NCBI GenBank assembly: GCA_903926205.1 | Contig: CAIYID010000080.1 | Coordinates: 1 to 32,896, forward strand | Length of the DNA: 32,896 nucleotides | DNA from: an uncultured Bdellovibrionales bacterium | GTDB lineage: Bacteria; Bdellovibrionota; Bdellovibrionia; Bdellovibrionales; Bdellovibrionaceae | Direction: 5' to 3' | Part shown: in pieces, positions 7,714-15,113 of the stretch | Layout: every line of letters starts with the position of its first letter | Numbering within the stretch: the stretch's first letter is position 1 | Translations under genes and position numbers: made by a program | The notes under the pieces: model-generated | The model's database searches: none | What the model was told of the DNA's origin: nothing | What the model saw: only the letters and a program-made list of their open reading frames with translations

Positions 7714-8511
7714 TTATTGCCCTTTAAAAATCGGTTTGCGTTTTTCCACAAAGGCCGAAGTGCCTTCCTTAAAATCCTGCGTAGAGAATAGTTCAGAAAA
7801 ATGCAGTGCTTCTGTGAGCATGCCCTCATCTATCGCTTGATCATCGGCATCCATGATGGAAGATTTCGCATTTTTCACCGCGACAGAACCTCGCAAAGCA
7901 ATCGTGTTGGCAGTTTTCAATGCCGCAGGCAAGAGCTCCGCGAGCGAAAACACTTTATTGGCTAAACCAATTTCCTGCGCCTCTTTCGCTCCGACAAAAT
8001 CTCCACTAAAAACCATTTCTTTTGCCCGAGCCACGCCCACTCTTCGAGCGAGTCTTACCGTGCCACCAAAACCGGGAATCAGACCCAGCGTGACTTCGGG
8101 AAGTCCGAGTTTTGCATTTTCAGAGGCATAAATAAAATCACAAGCAAGAGCCAACTCCAAGCCCCCGCCCAAACAAAATCCATTCACCGCAGCGATGACA
8201 GGAACCTGCAATTTTTCAAACCGTCGGAAAAGTTTTTGACCCGCTTCTGCAAATTTTTTCCCCGAAACCGAATTTAGAGAATTCAGCTCTTTGATATCCG
8301 CTCCAGCGACAAAAGCTTTTTCGCCAGCACCGGTCAAAATCACACAGCGACACTCAGAAAAACTTCGTGAAGCCAAATCCTCCAGAGCTTGACCAAGCTC
8401 TGTCAACACTTGGGAATTAAGAGCATTCATCGCTTCTGGGCGATTGATGGTGAGTAACCACACCGCCGCTTCGTTTTTAAGTTCAATGGTTTGAAACTTT
8501 TGACCAGTCAT
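7714..8511 (-). CDS. enoyl-CoA hydratase (crotonase family)
   Basis: The protein hydrates trans-2-enoyl-CoA to 3-hydroxyacyl-CoA in the cytoplasm. Its 265 residues span the usual single crotonase domain. The oxyanion-hole segments are AFVAGADIKEL (67-77) and NGFCLGGGLELALACD (110-125). Both catalytic glutamates are present: E119, and E139 in GLPEVTLGLIPGFGG. A strong ribosome site (GGAGGAAGAA) precedes the ATG. It is the middle gene between hbd (37 bp upstream) and icmF (2 bp downstream), and likely supplies crotonyl-CoA/3-hydroxybutyryl-CoA interconversion. Crotonases differ widely in substrate, so chain length is not settled by sequence. Confidence 0.9.
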   Translation of the reverse strand: MTGQKFQTIELKNEAAVWLLTINRPEAMNALNSQVLTELGQALEDLASRSFSECRCVILTGAGEKAFVAGADIKELNSLNSVSGKKFAEAGQKLFRRFEKLQVPVIAAVNGFCLGGGLELALACDFIYASENAKLGLPEVTLGLIPGFGGTVRLARRVGVARAKEMVFSGDFVGAKEAQEIGLANKVFSLAELLPAALKTANTIALRGSVAVKNAKSSIMDADDQAIDEGMLTEALHFSELFSTQDFKEGTSAFVEKRKPIFKGQ

Positions 8512-8547
8512 TTCTTCCTCCGAGGCAGTAAATAATTAATTTAAAAA

Positions 8548-9426
8548 CTAGTATTTGTAAAAGCCACGACCAGATTTTCGACCAAGCCAGCCCGCTTCCA
8601 CATATTTCACCAAGAGCGGACAAGGGCGATATTTTGAATCTCCTAAGCCTTCATGCAAAACATTCATGATGGCCAAACAGGTATCAAGTCCAATAAAATC
8701 CGCCAAAGTCAAAGGCCCCATGGGCTGGTTCGTTCCGAGCTTCATGGCATTATCGATGGACTCCACACTCGCGATCCCCTCGTGAAGAGTGTAAACCGCC
8801 TCATTGATCATCGGCATGAGAATCCGGTTAACGATAAAGCCTGGCATGTCTTTCACACTCTCAACAAAAACTTTTTCCATTTTTTCAGCCAAAGCCTTGG
8901 TGAGCCCAAAAGTTTCATCGGAAGTTTGTAATCCCCGAATTCCTTCGACTAATTTCATCAAAGGAACAGGGTTCATGAAATGCATCCCTACCACTTGCGT
9001 CGGACGTTTTGTCGCTGAAGCAATTTTCGTGATGGAAATGGAAGAGGTGTTACTCGCAAGAATCGCGCTCGGCTTTGCGACTTGATCAAGCTCGGTAAAA
9101 ATCTTTAATTTCAAATCCAAATTTTCAGTCGCGGCCTCAATGATGAGGTCCGAGTCTTTATGCGCGGCTAAGCCGACTTGAGTTTTGATACGGGAAAGAA
9201 TTTGTTTTTTCTGATCTTCGTTCAAAGTATTTTTTTTGATCAGACGATCCAAGCTTCCAGAAATTGTTTGCAGACCTTTTTGTAAGGCCGCTTCGGAAAT
9301 ATCGGTCATCAAAACCTCATAACCAAAGCTCGCCGCCACTTGCGCAATGCCATTGCCCATTTGACCGGCTCCAACAATTCCCACCAAACGAATATTTTGC
9401 ACTGATTTTTGTCCTGACTCTTGCAT
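8548..9426 (-). CDS. hbd: 3-hydroxybutyryl-CoA dehydrogenase
   Basis: The enzyme oxidises 3-hydroxybutyryl-CoA (or reduces acetoacetyl-CoA) with NAD(P). Its 292 residues match the stand-alone family. The N-terminus has a Rossmann motif VGIVGAGQMGNGIAQ (15-29) with D42 at the end of beta-2, which favours NAD. The catalytic dyad is H149 (GMHFMNPVP) and E161 (KLVEGI). The substrate-side segment has SNTSSISIT. The C-terminal helical domain ends LGRKSGRGFYKY, as is typical. A ribosome site TAGGAGAA lies upstream of the ATG. It is the first gene of the operon with the hydratase and icmF. The promoter must lie in the 344-bp gap before it. Confidence 0.92.
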   Translation of the reverse strand: MQESGQKSVQNIRLVGIVGAGQMGNGIAQVAASFGYEVLMTDISEAALQKGLQTISGSLDRLIKKNTLNEDQKKQILSRIKTQVGLAAHKDSDLIIEAATENLDLKLKIFTELDQVAKPSAILASNTSSISITKIASATKRPTQVVGMHFMNPVPLMKLVEGIRGLQTSDETFGLTKALAEKMEKVFVESVKDMPGFIVNRILMPMINEAVYTLHEGIASVESIDNAMKLGTNQPMGPLTLADFIGLDTCLAIMNVLHEGLGDSKYRPCPLLVKYVEAGWLGRKSGRGFYKY

Positions 9427-9770
9427 AATTTTATTCTCCTAAAATGAATGGTATTTTTTTACATAAAGCTTGTTCTTAGTCACGCCCATGCGTAGCGCCA
9501 TCGAATTTTAATTGACGAGCTCTGGAGCCGGAGCCAAAACAATTTCTGTCTTTTGCAACTTCTCTGTCTATGGCAAAGGCCTCTCACTGTGAATATCGAA
9601 TACACTTATTTTTATGCTGTAATATCATATAATTAGCCCTTTCCTGCAAAACCTCATGTTTCATTGTTTCTTTCCAACTCAGCTAAAATAATAGCGACAA
9701 GTCTCAGGGTGGAAATTAACTCCCTGTTAGAAAACTAACAGGCGAAATTTATTTTTCCATCAAGTACTAA
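9427..9770. other. intergenic region between divergent transcription units
   Basis: The gap separates the leftward hbd operon from the rightward NlpC/P60-like lipoprotein gene and must drive both. Apart from a perfect hairpin at 9723-9742 (listed separately), I see no convincing -35/-10 pair and no open frame with a ribosome site. Confidence 0.4.
9723..9742 (+). promoter_or_regulatory. perfect 8-bp hairpin in the leader of the lipoprotein gene
   Basis: CCTGTTAG-AAAA-CTAACAGG is an uninterrupted 8-bp stem with a 4-nt loop, 28 bp before the start codon. A T-rich stretch (ATTTATTTTT) follows after six bases. It could be an attenuator or terminator, an mRNA-stabilising 5' hairpin, or a palindromic operator; sequence alone does not decide. 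Confidence 0.5.
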
Positions 9771-11300
9771 GTGATGATGAAAACTCAAAATAACCACTTC
9801 TTACTCTTATTAATTATTTTGGCGTTCGTCGCTGTCACTAGCGGCTGCAGCAAAGCGACTCCAAATTCGGGCACACTCCTCCATTCAGTCTTGGATGCTC
9901 CGAGCATTCAGTCTGCCGCAGAAGCGGCCACCAATTCCTTAGGATGTAAGGACCTCGAGAGTCACCTTTGGGACGTTTCCTACGCTGTAGTTTTAAATCA
10001 GAACTCAAAGCTTACACAAAACCCAGCGATTAAAGCTCCTGAGATGTCCAAGGCTATTTTAAACTCGAAATTCAGTCAAAAATTCAGCGAACACTCGCGC
10101 TCAACTTTGCTCCAACTGATACAAAAATTCTATGAAATTCATGAGGCGCTCTTAAATTCGAAGGGATCAAAACAAGAGAAATTAGAAATGCTGACCTCTC
10201 TAGAAATCGGAAAATCTTCTGATCCTGAGTCCAAAAATATCCAAGCACAATTGCGAGCTTGGCGCCAAAAAGTGAGTGGGGCCCTGGACTCAGAAAACAT
10301 CACCTGTGCGCGGCCCGAACCTTTCGCGCTGCAATTTCAATCTTTCGTTGACTCACTCGATACGAATAATGACGTTTCAGTGCAAATGATGACCGGAGCA
10401 CGAAAGACCTTTGCCGTGGCTTATCAAAGCTGTGAGCTAGAAAAACTCCCTCCGATCAGCAAAGAATTCCCTTCCCTTTCTGGAATTGAGACTTTAGGCA
10501 AAGCTTCCAATGGCGGTGTTATTCGAAAAATCACCGATCTGTCCGCCTTTTTAAAATCTGATTATTACTACCGGGATTTTAGTTTAGGTCCGCAATGCAA
10601 AGATCTTCGTACCAACCCGCTGATCTATAATTTCGGTGGAAAACCAGACATCGTGACCTCAGGGGATGAAGTTTTATTTGATCTTTTTGCCCATGGCAAA
10701 GAGGGCGAAGGCGTTTCTCCGCAACTGGGGATTGATTGCTCCGGATATGTATTTACCTCGATTGCCACATCAGGCTTGCGGCTTGCACCAGATAAGGATT
10801 TAAAACCTATTCTTGTTTACGGTTTGGGTTCAAAAATGTATTTAGAACCTGAAAACAATGGCCTGACTTGTTTGAAAAAAGTGAGCATGGGTCAATCGGG
10901 AACATTAAAAGACGGCGATATTATTGCCGTCGATGGTCATGTCGCCATTTTTGGCCAGGTGGGAGCCGATGCCTTAGGAATCCAAAAAATAACCCAAGAG
11001 TCAGACTGTGACAAGCTCACCGACGAAAATTTTGATTTTGTTATTTATCAAAGCTCCTCAAGTAAAAATGGTCTAGGAATTAACAAGTATCTCGGCAAAG
11101 ATTTTCTCAGTGAAGATTCGACTTTTCGGCGGGGCTTAGTGACCTACGCCCAACAGGCTTGCCACGCCCGTCTTCAACAAAAGGACGTGGAAGTTTATTC
11201 AAAAGAAATTCAAGTTGATCGCTTTATTAACACAGCAGCCTGCCAAGAATCCCCGATCCACTTGGTGGGGGAATCTTGTGTCCGTCAGTGTTTTGAATAA
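9771..11300 (+). CDS. NlpC/P60-like lipoprotein (putative cell-wall hydrolase)
   Basis: The N-terminus is a lipoprotein signal with lipobox VTSGC (C26), so the 509-residue protein should be membrane-anchored in the periplasm. The first 250 residues are mostly helical and unknown to me. Residues about 300-430 carry an NlpC/P60-type signature: C323 in GIDCSGYV, H390 in KDGDIIAVDGHVAIFG, and a plausible third polar residue at Q427 (VIYQSSS). NlpC/P60 enzymes cut peptidoglycan stem peptides, so a wall-remodelling role is likely. The C-terminus is Cys-rich (CHARL, CQES, CVRQC) and may be disulfide-bonded. The start may be GTG 9771 or the ATG next to it. No strong ribosome site is visible. Confidence 0.78.
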   Translation: MMMKTQNNHFLLLLIILAFVAVTSGCSKATPNSGTLLHSVLDAPSIQSAAEAATNSLGCKDLESHLWDVSYAVVLNQNSKLTQNPAIKAPEMSKAILNSKFSQKFSEHSRSTLLQLIQKFYEIHEALLNSKGSKQEKLEMLTSLEIGKSSDPESKNIQAQLRAWRQKVSGALDSENITCARPEPFALQFQSFVDSLDTNNDVSVQMMTGARKTFAVAYQSCELEKLPPISKEFPSLSGIETLGKASNGGVIRKITDLSAFLKSDYYYRDFSLGPQCKDLRTNPLIYNFGGKPDIVTSGDEVLFDLFAHGKEGEGVSPQLGIDCSGYVFTSIATSGLRLAPDKDLKPILVYGLGSKMYLEPENNGLTCLKKVSMGQSGTLKDGDIIAVDGHVAIFGQVGADALGIQKITQESDCDKLTDENFDFVIYQSSSSKNGLGINKYLGKDFLSEDSTFRRGLVTYAQQACHARLQQKDVEVYSKEIQVDRFINTAACQESPIHLVGESCVRQCFE

Positions 11301-11321
11301 ATCTAGTATTATAGTAAAACA

Positions 11322-11345
11322 CTCAATATAAAATCTTATTTTGAG
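11322..11345 (+). terminator. weak hairpin after the NlpC/P60-like gene
   Basis: CTCAA...TTGAG with an inner ATAA/TTAT stem, interrupted by one mismatch, lies 22 bp after the stop. No U-tract follows. It is a possible processing site or weak terminator before the next lipoprotein gene. Confidence 0.25.
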
Positions 11346-11459
11346 ACACCTCTGAAGATTCTACCAAGGCGAAAGTGTCCCCTATTGATGTATAAAACAG
11401 ATCAAAATTAAGGACTGAGCTTTAGTTCCCTCTTTTAGTGACCGATAAATTAACTGAAT

Positions 11460-12821
11460 ATGAAACATGACTTCTCAATTTATTTTCAGCTAGTGGTACT
11501 TTTCGGACTTGTTGGTTGTTCCAACCCCAACGACGGCGAAAGTCCATCGACCAATTTATTTCTTAACCTCCCTCCGGTGGTCGCTAGCATTTCACCTGCC
11601 TCATGGGGAGGCGGGGGAGCTCCCGTAACAATCACTGGCTTCAACTTCAGTAGTCATGCAAAAGTTTCTATTGGTGGAGTTTCTTGCTCCGCCCTTTCCG
11701 TTGTCAGCTCCACTCAAGTCACTTGCGTCACTGGTGCTCGCGGAGTCGGTCTTGTCAATGTCACAGTCACAAATGCGGATGGACAATCTTCGACTCTTTC
11801 GAATGCTTTTACTTATTTAAATTTTTATTATGTTTCTGGAGAATCAAACCCTGGAAAAATTTATGGCTATCAGCAAGATCCAACCACGGGAGCTTTGACC
11901 GCTTTGGCAGGAAGTCCTTTTGCCACGGGAGGCAATCTGGCCTACGGAATTGCCATAGATCCAGCGAATCGATTCCTTTATGCCATCAATTATGGATCAT
12001 CGACTATTCAACCCTACACGATCAATTCCCAAACAGGAACCATCACAGCGGTAGGCTCCCCGGTGGCCACCTTGGCAAGTCCCGCCTGCGCTGTGGTTTC
12101 TGCAAACTCAGGTTTTTTATATGTTTCTAGTTTTGCTGCCGGCGGAACAACGATCGAATCTTATTCGATCGACGTCACCACTGGAGCCTTGACCGCAATG
12201 ACAACTTATCCCGTCGGCGGAAATCAAGTGAATCGAGTCATCACAGATCCTGCCGGAAAATTTTTATTTGCGGATGCTTGGGCCTCGGGCAAAGTGGCTG
12301 TGTGGTCCATCAATGGAGATGGGTCTTTGACTGCAGCTCCCGGAAGTCCTTTTTCAGTTGGGAGCAGTCCCGATGGCATGGCCACCGATATTAGCGGCAA
12401 ATATTTATATGTTGGAAATGCAACAACTTCAGGAGCACTCAACGCCTTTTCGATTGATCAAACAACGGGAGCCTTATCTTCAATTGCAACTTACGCCATC
12501 GGAAACGCCAATGGAGGCACCGGAGTGGACGTCGACCCCGGCAGTCGATTTGTTTATGCAACAAATTTCACAGATGGAACAATCTCAGGATTCTCTATGG
12601 ATGCCACCACTGGGTTGTTAACGTCACTAGGCTCTGCTGTCACCGCTGGAGCAGGAGCAAATGACTTTGCCTTTTCTGCTCTTGGAAATTTCACTTATGT
12701 CGCCAACACAACGGGTAACTCATTATCGGCCTATTCAGTCAATCAAAGTACAGGAGCTTTAAATCTTATTAATACCTACACAGGAATTACAGGTGCAGGT
12801 CTCACGACCTCAACAAAATAA
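11460..12821 (+). CDS. lipoprotein with TIG domain and seven-bladed beta-propeller
   Basis: A lipoprotein signal ends in lipobox LVGC (C20), followed by a short polar linker. Residues about 38-120 form an IPT/TIG immunoglobulin-like domain (ASISPASWGGGGAPVTITG ... VNVTVTNADG). From about 122 to the end, seven repeats of 40-50 residues each carry a blade signature of the form TTGALT (DPTTGALTAL, DVTTGALTAM, DQTTGALSSI, DATTGLLTSL and similar) plus SGKYLYVGN-type strands. This is the lactonase-like (6-phosphogluconolactonase fold, PF10282-type) propeller. In envelope proteins it often acts as a binding scaffold, so no reaction is assigned. The protein is very rich in Gly, Ser and Thr, as surface proteins are. 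It is downstream of the NlpC/P60-like lipoprotein by 159 bp. Confidence 0.85.
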   Translation: MKHDFSIYFQLVVLFGLVGCSNPNDGESPSTNLFLNLPPVVASISPASWGGGGAPVTITGFNFSSHAKVSIGGVSCSALSVVSSTQVTCVTGARGVGLVNVTVTNADGQSSTLSNAFTYLNFYYVSGESNPGKIYGYQQDPTTGALTALAGSPFATGGNLAYGIAIDPANRFLYAINYGSSTIQPYTINSQTGTITAVGSPVATLASPACAVVSANSGFLYVSSFAAGGTTIESYSIDVTTGALTAMTTYPVGGNQVNRVITDPAGKFLFADAWASGKVAVWSINGDGSLTAAPGSPFSVGSSPDGMATDISGKYLYVGNATTSGALNAFSIDQTTGALSSIATYAIGNANGGTGVDVDPGSRFVYATNFTDGTISGFSMDATTGLLTSLGSAVTAGAGANDFAFSALGNFTYVANTTGNSLSAYSVNQSTGALNLINTYTGITGAGLTTSTK

Positions 12822-12846
12822 ATTTAATTCTCAAACAAAATTCGAT

Positions 12847-13995
12847 TTAGCTCTCAAATGAAGTTTTAAGTTCATTTTTTTCTTGATGAAATTCGATGGC
12901 CAAGCGAATCAACTCGTCCAAAAGTTGTCCGTAGGGAATTCCACTGGCGGCCCACAATTTCGGGTACATACTAATACTGGTAAAGCCAGGAATCGTGTTG
13001 ATCTCATTTAAGAAGAGCTGATTCGTGTTTTTATCTAAGAAAAAGTCCACTCGAGCTAAACCTCGACATTCAATGGCTTGGAAACCTTTGACCGCAAAAT
13101 TTTGCAACTGAGTGACTTGTTGCGGAGTCAAACCTTCCGCCGGAATTTTTAATTTTGCACCATTTTCATCTAAATACTTAGCTTCGTAAGAATAAAACTC
13201 ATGAGTAGGAATGATTTCTCCAACAATGCTGGCCTTAGGATCATGATTTCCCAAAATGGAAATTTCTAACTCTCGCGCGGCAACGGCTTGCTCGACTAAA
13301 ACTTTTAAATCATAGCAAAAAGCGTCCTTCAATTTTTCTTCAGCGTCGGCACGCGACTTCACCTTATGTACTCCCACCGAAGAGCCCATGTTCGCAGGCT
13401 TCACAAAATACGGATAAGAAAATTCTTTTTCCAACTCGTCTAAAATTTCTTTGCTGTGTTTTTTGAATTCATGCTTCCTGACGGTGCGCCAAGGCACCAC
13501 CGGAATTCCTGCTGCTTGAAAAAGTCTTTTGGAAGCATCCTTGTCCATTCCCAATGAAGAGCCCAGCACTCCTGAGCCCACATAAGGAATATTCGCTAGT
13601 TCAAAAAGTCCTTGAATCGTTCCGTCTTCACCATAAGTTCCATGAAGAATTGGCACGATCACATCAAAGGTTTTTCTGCCATCGACTTTGATTTGCTGGT
13701 CTGTCAGTTGCTGATAGGTGCTGGACAAAGGAAGAAGTTGTTTTTCGGACTCAAAAGGCAAAAAACTCACAGGGTGAAATTCTTTACTGAGATCCAGAGC
13801 GCGTGGTGAATTTTGGTGTTCTAAAAGAGAAGCCTTGTCCGGCAAAGTCCATCGACCGGTCTTATCAATTCCAATCATGGTCACCTCATACTTCGAGGGA
13901 TCGAGCGCTCGCTGAACAGACATCGCTGAAACAATGCTCACTTCGTGCTCGCCAGATTTACCACCAAAAATAATACCAACTCTTATTTTTTCCAT
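12847..13995 (-). CDS. ddl: D-alanine--D-alanine ligase
   Basis: The cytoplasmic enzyme joins two D-alanines with ATP for peptidoglycan precursors. Its 382 residues are on the long side of the family. Motifs include IFGGKSGEHEVSIVSA (9-24), the HGTYGEDGTIQG loop, YPYFVKPANMGSSVGV of the ATP-grasp domain, an omega loop with YSYEAKYLD, and the metal-binding end segment FLNEINTIPGFT. The tyrosines in the omega loop fit a D-Ala-D-Ala rather than a D-lactate specificity, by family knowledge. The ribosome site AAGGA is well spaced from the ATG. It follows the outer-membrane protein gene by 13 bp, so the two are probably one transcript. It is convergent with the propeller lipoprotein gene, 25 bp away. 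Confidence 0.95.
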   Translation of the reverse strand: MEKIRVGIIFGGKSGEHEVSIVSAMSVQRALDPSKYEVTMIGIDKTGRWTLPDKASLLEHQNSPRALDLSKEFHPVSFLPFESEKQLLPLSSTYQQLTDQQIKVDGRKTFDVIVPILHGTYGEDGTIQGLFELANIPYVGSGVLGSSLGMDKDASKRLFQAAGIPVVPWRTVRKHEFKKHSKEILDELEKEFSYPYFVKPANMGSSVGVHKVKSRADAEEKLKDAFCYDLKVLVEQAVAARELEISILGNHDPKASIVGEIIPTHEFYSYEAKYLDENGAKLKIPAEGLTPQQVTQLQNFAVKGFQAIECRGLARVDFFLDKNTNQLFLNEINTIPGFTSISMYPKLWAASGIPYGQLLDELIRLAIEFHQEKNELKTSFES

Positions 13996-14008
13996 AAATC
14001 GTCCTTAC

Positions 14009-15064
14009 TTAATTCAAATATCGAGAGTTCAAACGAAAAATCACTTGGGCTTCATCATTAGGAACTTCCGTTCCTTCCTGATTTTTTATTCCTATCAAAG
14101 TGAAGCTTTGTAATTTATCTTTCGAGGTCAACATAAAACCCAAAGAGGTGGCTTTCACCGCGGTGGAATAATCCGACAAATTGGGTTGATCTTGCTCGAA
14201 GCGTAAGAGGATTTGCAAATCGCCACCCATTCGAAAGGCAAGATCCAAATGAGCAAAGGCAAAAGAATTCTTCATTGAAGTTTGAAGGATATCGCCAGAG
14301 CCGCCCTCTAAAAGATACAAGGATTTTCCATCGTCTTTAAAAAGCGCCAAAGCACCCACTCGAATTTTAGCATCGGAATTAGGATTAAAAGCAAATTTGT
14401 ATTTACTAGCCGCCAAGGAGGGAGAAACTCCTCCTGTCGATAGTGCGGTCGTTTCACCCACCTGAGCCGTAACCAACGCTCCATAACCTTCGGAATTTTT
14501 AATTTTCCACAAAGCACTGTACCAAAACTTATTATCAGAATTGGTCATGGAAGACTCACCATTAGAAATTGTCATCACCGTCGTGAAGGGATAGGTCGAA
14601 AAATGAAATTGAAATCCAAAATCGCGACCCAACATCCACGCCTGCTGATGAAAATGAGTCGGTGGCAAAACCCAGGCCCACTCAGGCTCTGCGCCTTCGT
14701 AACCCATTTGTAAATTCACCAGTCCAGCGCGAAAATCCCCAAAGGGACTTTTTCCTTCAAGAAAGGCTTCCACAATTCCGAAAGAAGGTTGATTTGTGGG
14801 ACCGAACCAAATGCCAGGTTGAATCATATCGTTGCTACCAAGCAGCAACTCTCCCCGCAAATTTTCATCTCGCTTCCATTCAAATCCCAGGTAAGTGGTC
14901 TGCAGAGCAAAAGCGCTTCCGGACTCTTCCTGAACACGCAACAGCGGCTTCAAGGAAAATTCTGAGAACCTAAACGTTCCCAAATTTTCTTGATTTTCGG
15001 CCTTGACCGAAGTCGAGGTTAAAATAAAAAAACCGATAAAATAAGCCCAAATTAATCGAATCAC
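14009..15064 (-). CDS. putative outer-membrane beta-barrel protein
   Basis: The start is a GTG at 15064 opening a signal peptide (VIRLIWAYFIGFFILTSTSV, cleavage near VKA-ENQ). The remaining 330 residues alternate hydrophobic and polar residues in short strands with many aromatic and Gly residues (TTYLGFEWKRDENLRGELLLGS, AFAHLDLAFRMGGDLQILLRF), the pattern of a transmembrane barrel. The C-terminal strand ends FRLNSRYLN, not a textbook final Phe. No family is recognisable, and substrate or pore function is unknown. It shares a transcript with ddl (13-bp gap). It diverges from an exported-protein gene, with only about 50 bp for both promoters. Confidence 0.7.
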   Translation of the reverse strand: MIRLIWAYFIGFFILTSTSVKAENQENLGTFRFSEFSLKPLLRVQEESGSAFALQTTYLGFEWKRDENLRGELLLGSNDMIQPGIWFGPTNQPSFGIVEAFLEGKSPFGDFRAGLVNLQMGYEGAEPEWAWVLPPTHFHQQAWMLGRDFGFQFHFSTYPFTTVMTISNGESSMTNSDNKFWYSALWKIKNSEGYGALVTAQVGETTALSTGGVSPSLAASKYKFAFNPNSDAKIRVGALALFKDDGKSLYLLEGGSGDILQTSMKNSFAFAHLDLAFRMGGDLQILLRFEQDQPNLSDYSTAVKATSLGFMLTSKDKLQSFTLIGIKNQEGTEVPNDEAQVIFRLNSRYLN

Positions 15065-15113
15065 GTAAAAAGCCTAACATGATTTGGGAGCTTGGACATT
15101 TAAATTTTCTTCA

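Noticed and set aside
7352-7840. 162-codon open frame opposite the start of icmF
   Set aside because: It is antisense to two clearly conserved genes (icmF and the enoyl-CoA hydratase) and its product has no protein-like pattern.
11684-12130. 148-codon alternative frame within the propeller lipoprotein gene
   Set aside because: It is a +2 frame of a repetitive gene, with low-complexity Cys/Ser/His product. The main frame has a lipobox and seven blades.
12100-12800. Repeated DNA blocks inside the propeller gene as a possible CRISPR or mobile repeat
   Set aside because: The repeats are in frame, imperfect and match propeller blades; there are no spacers of fixed length.
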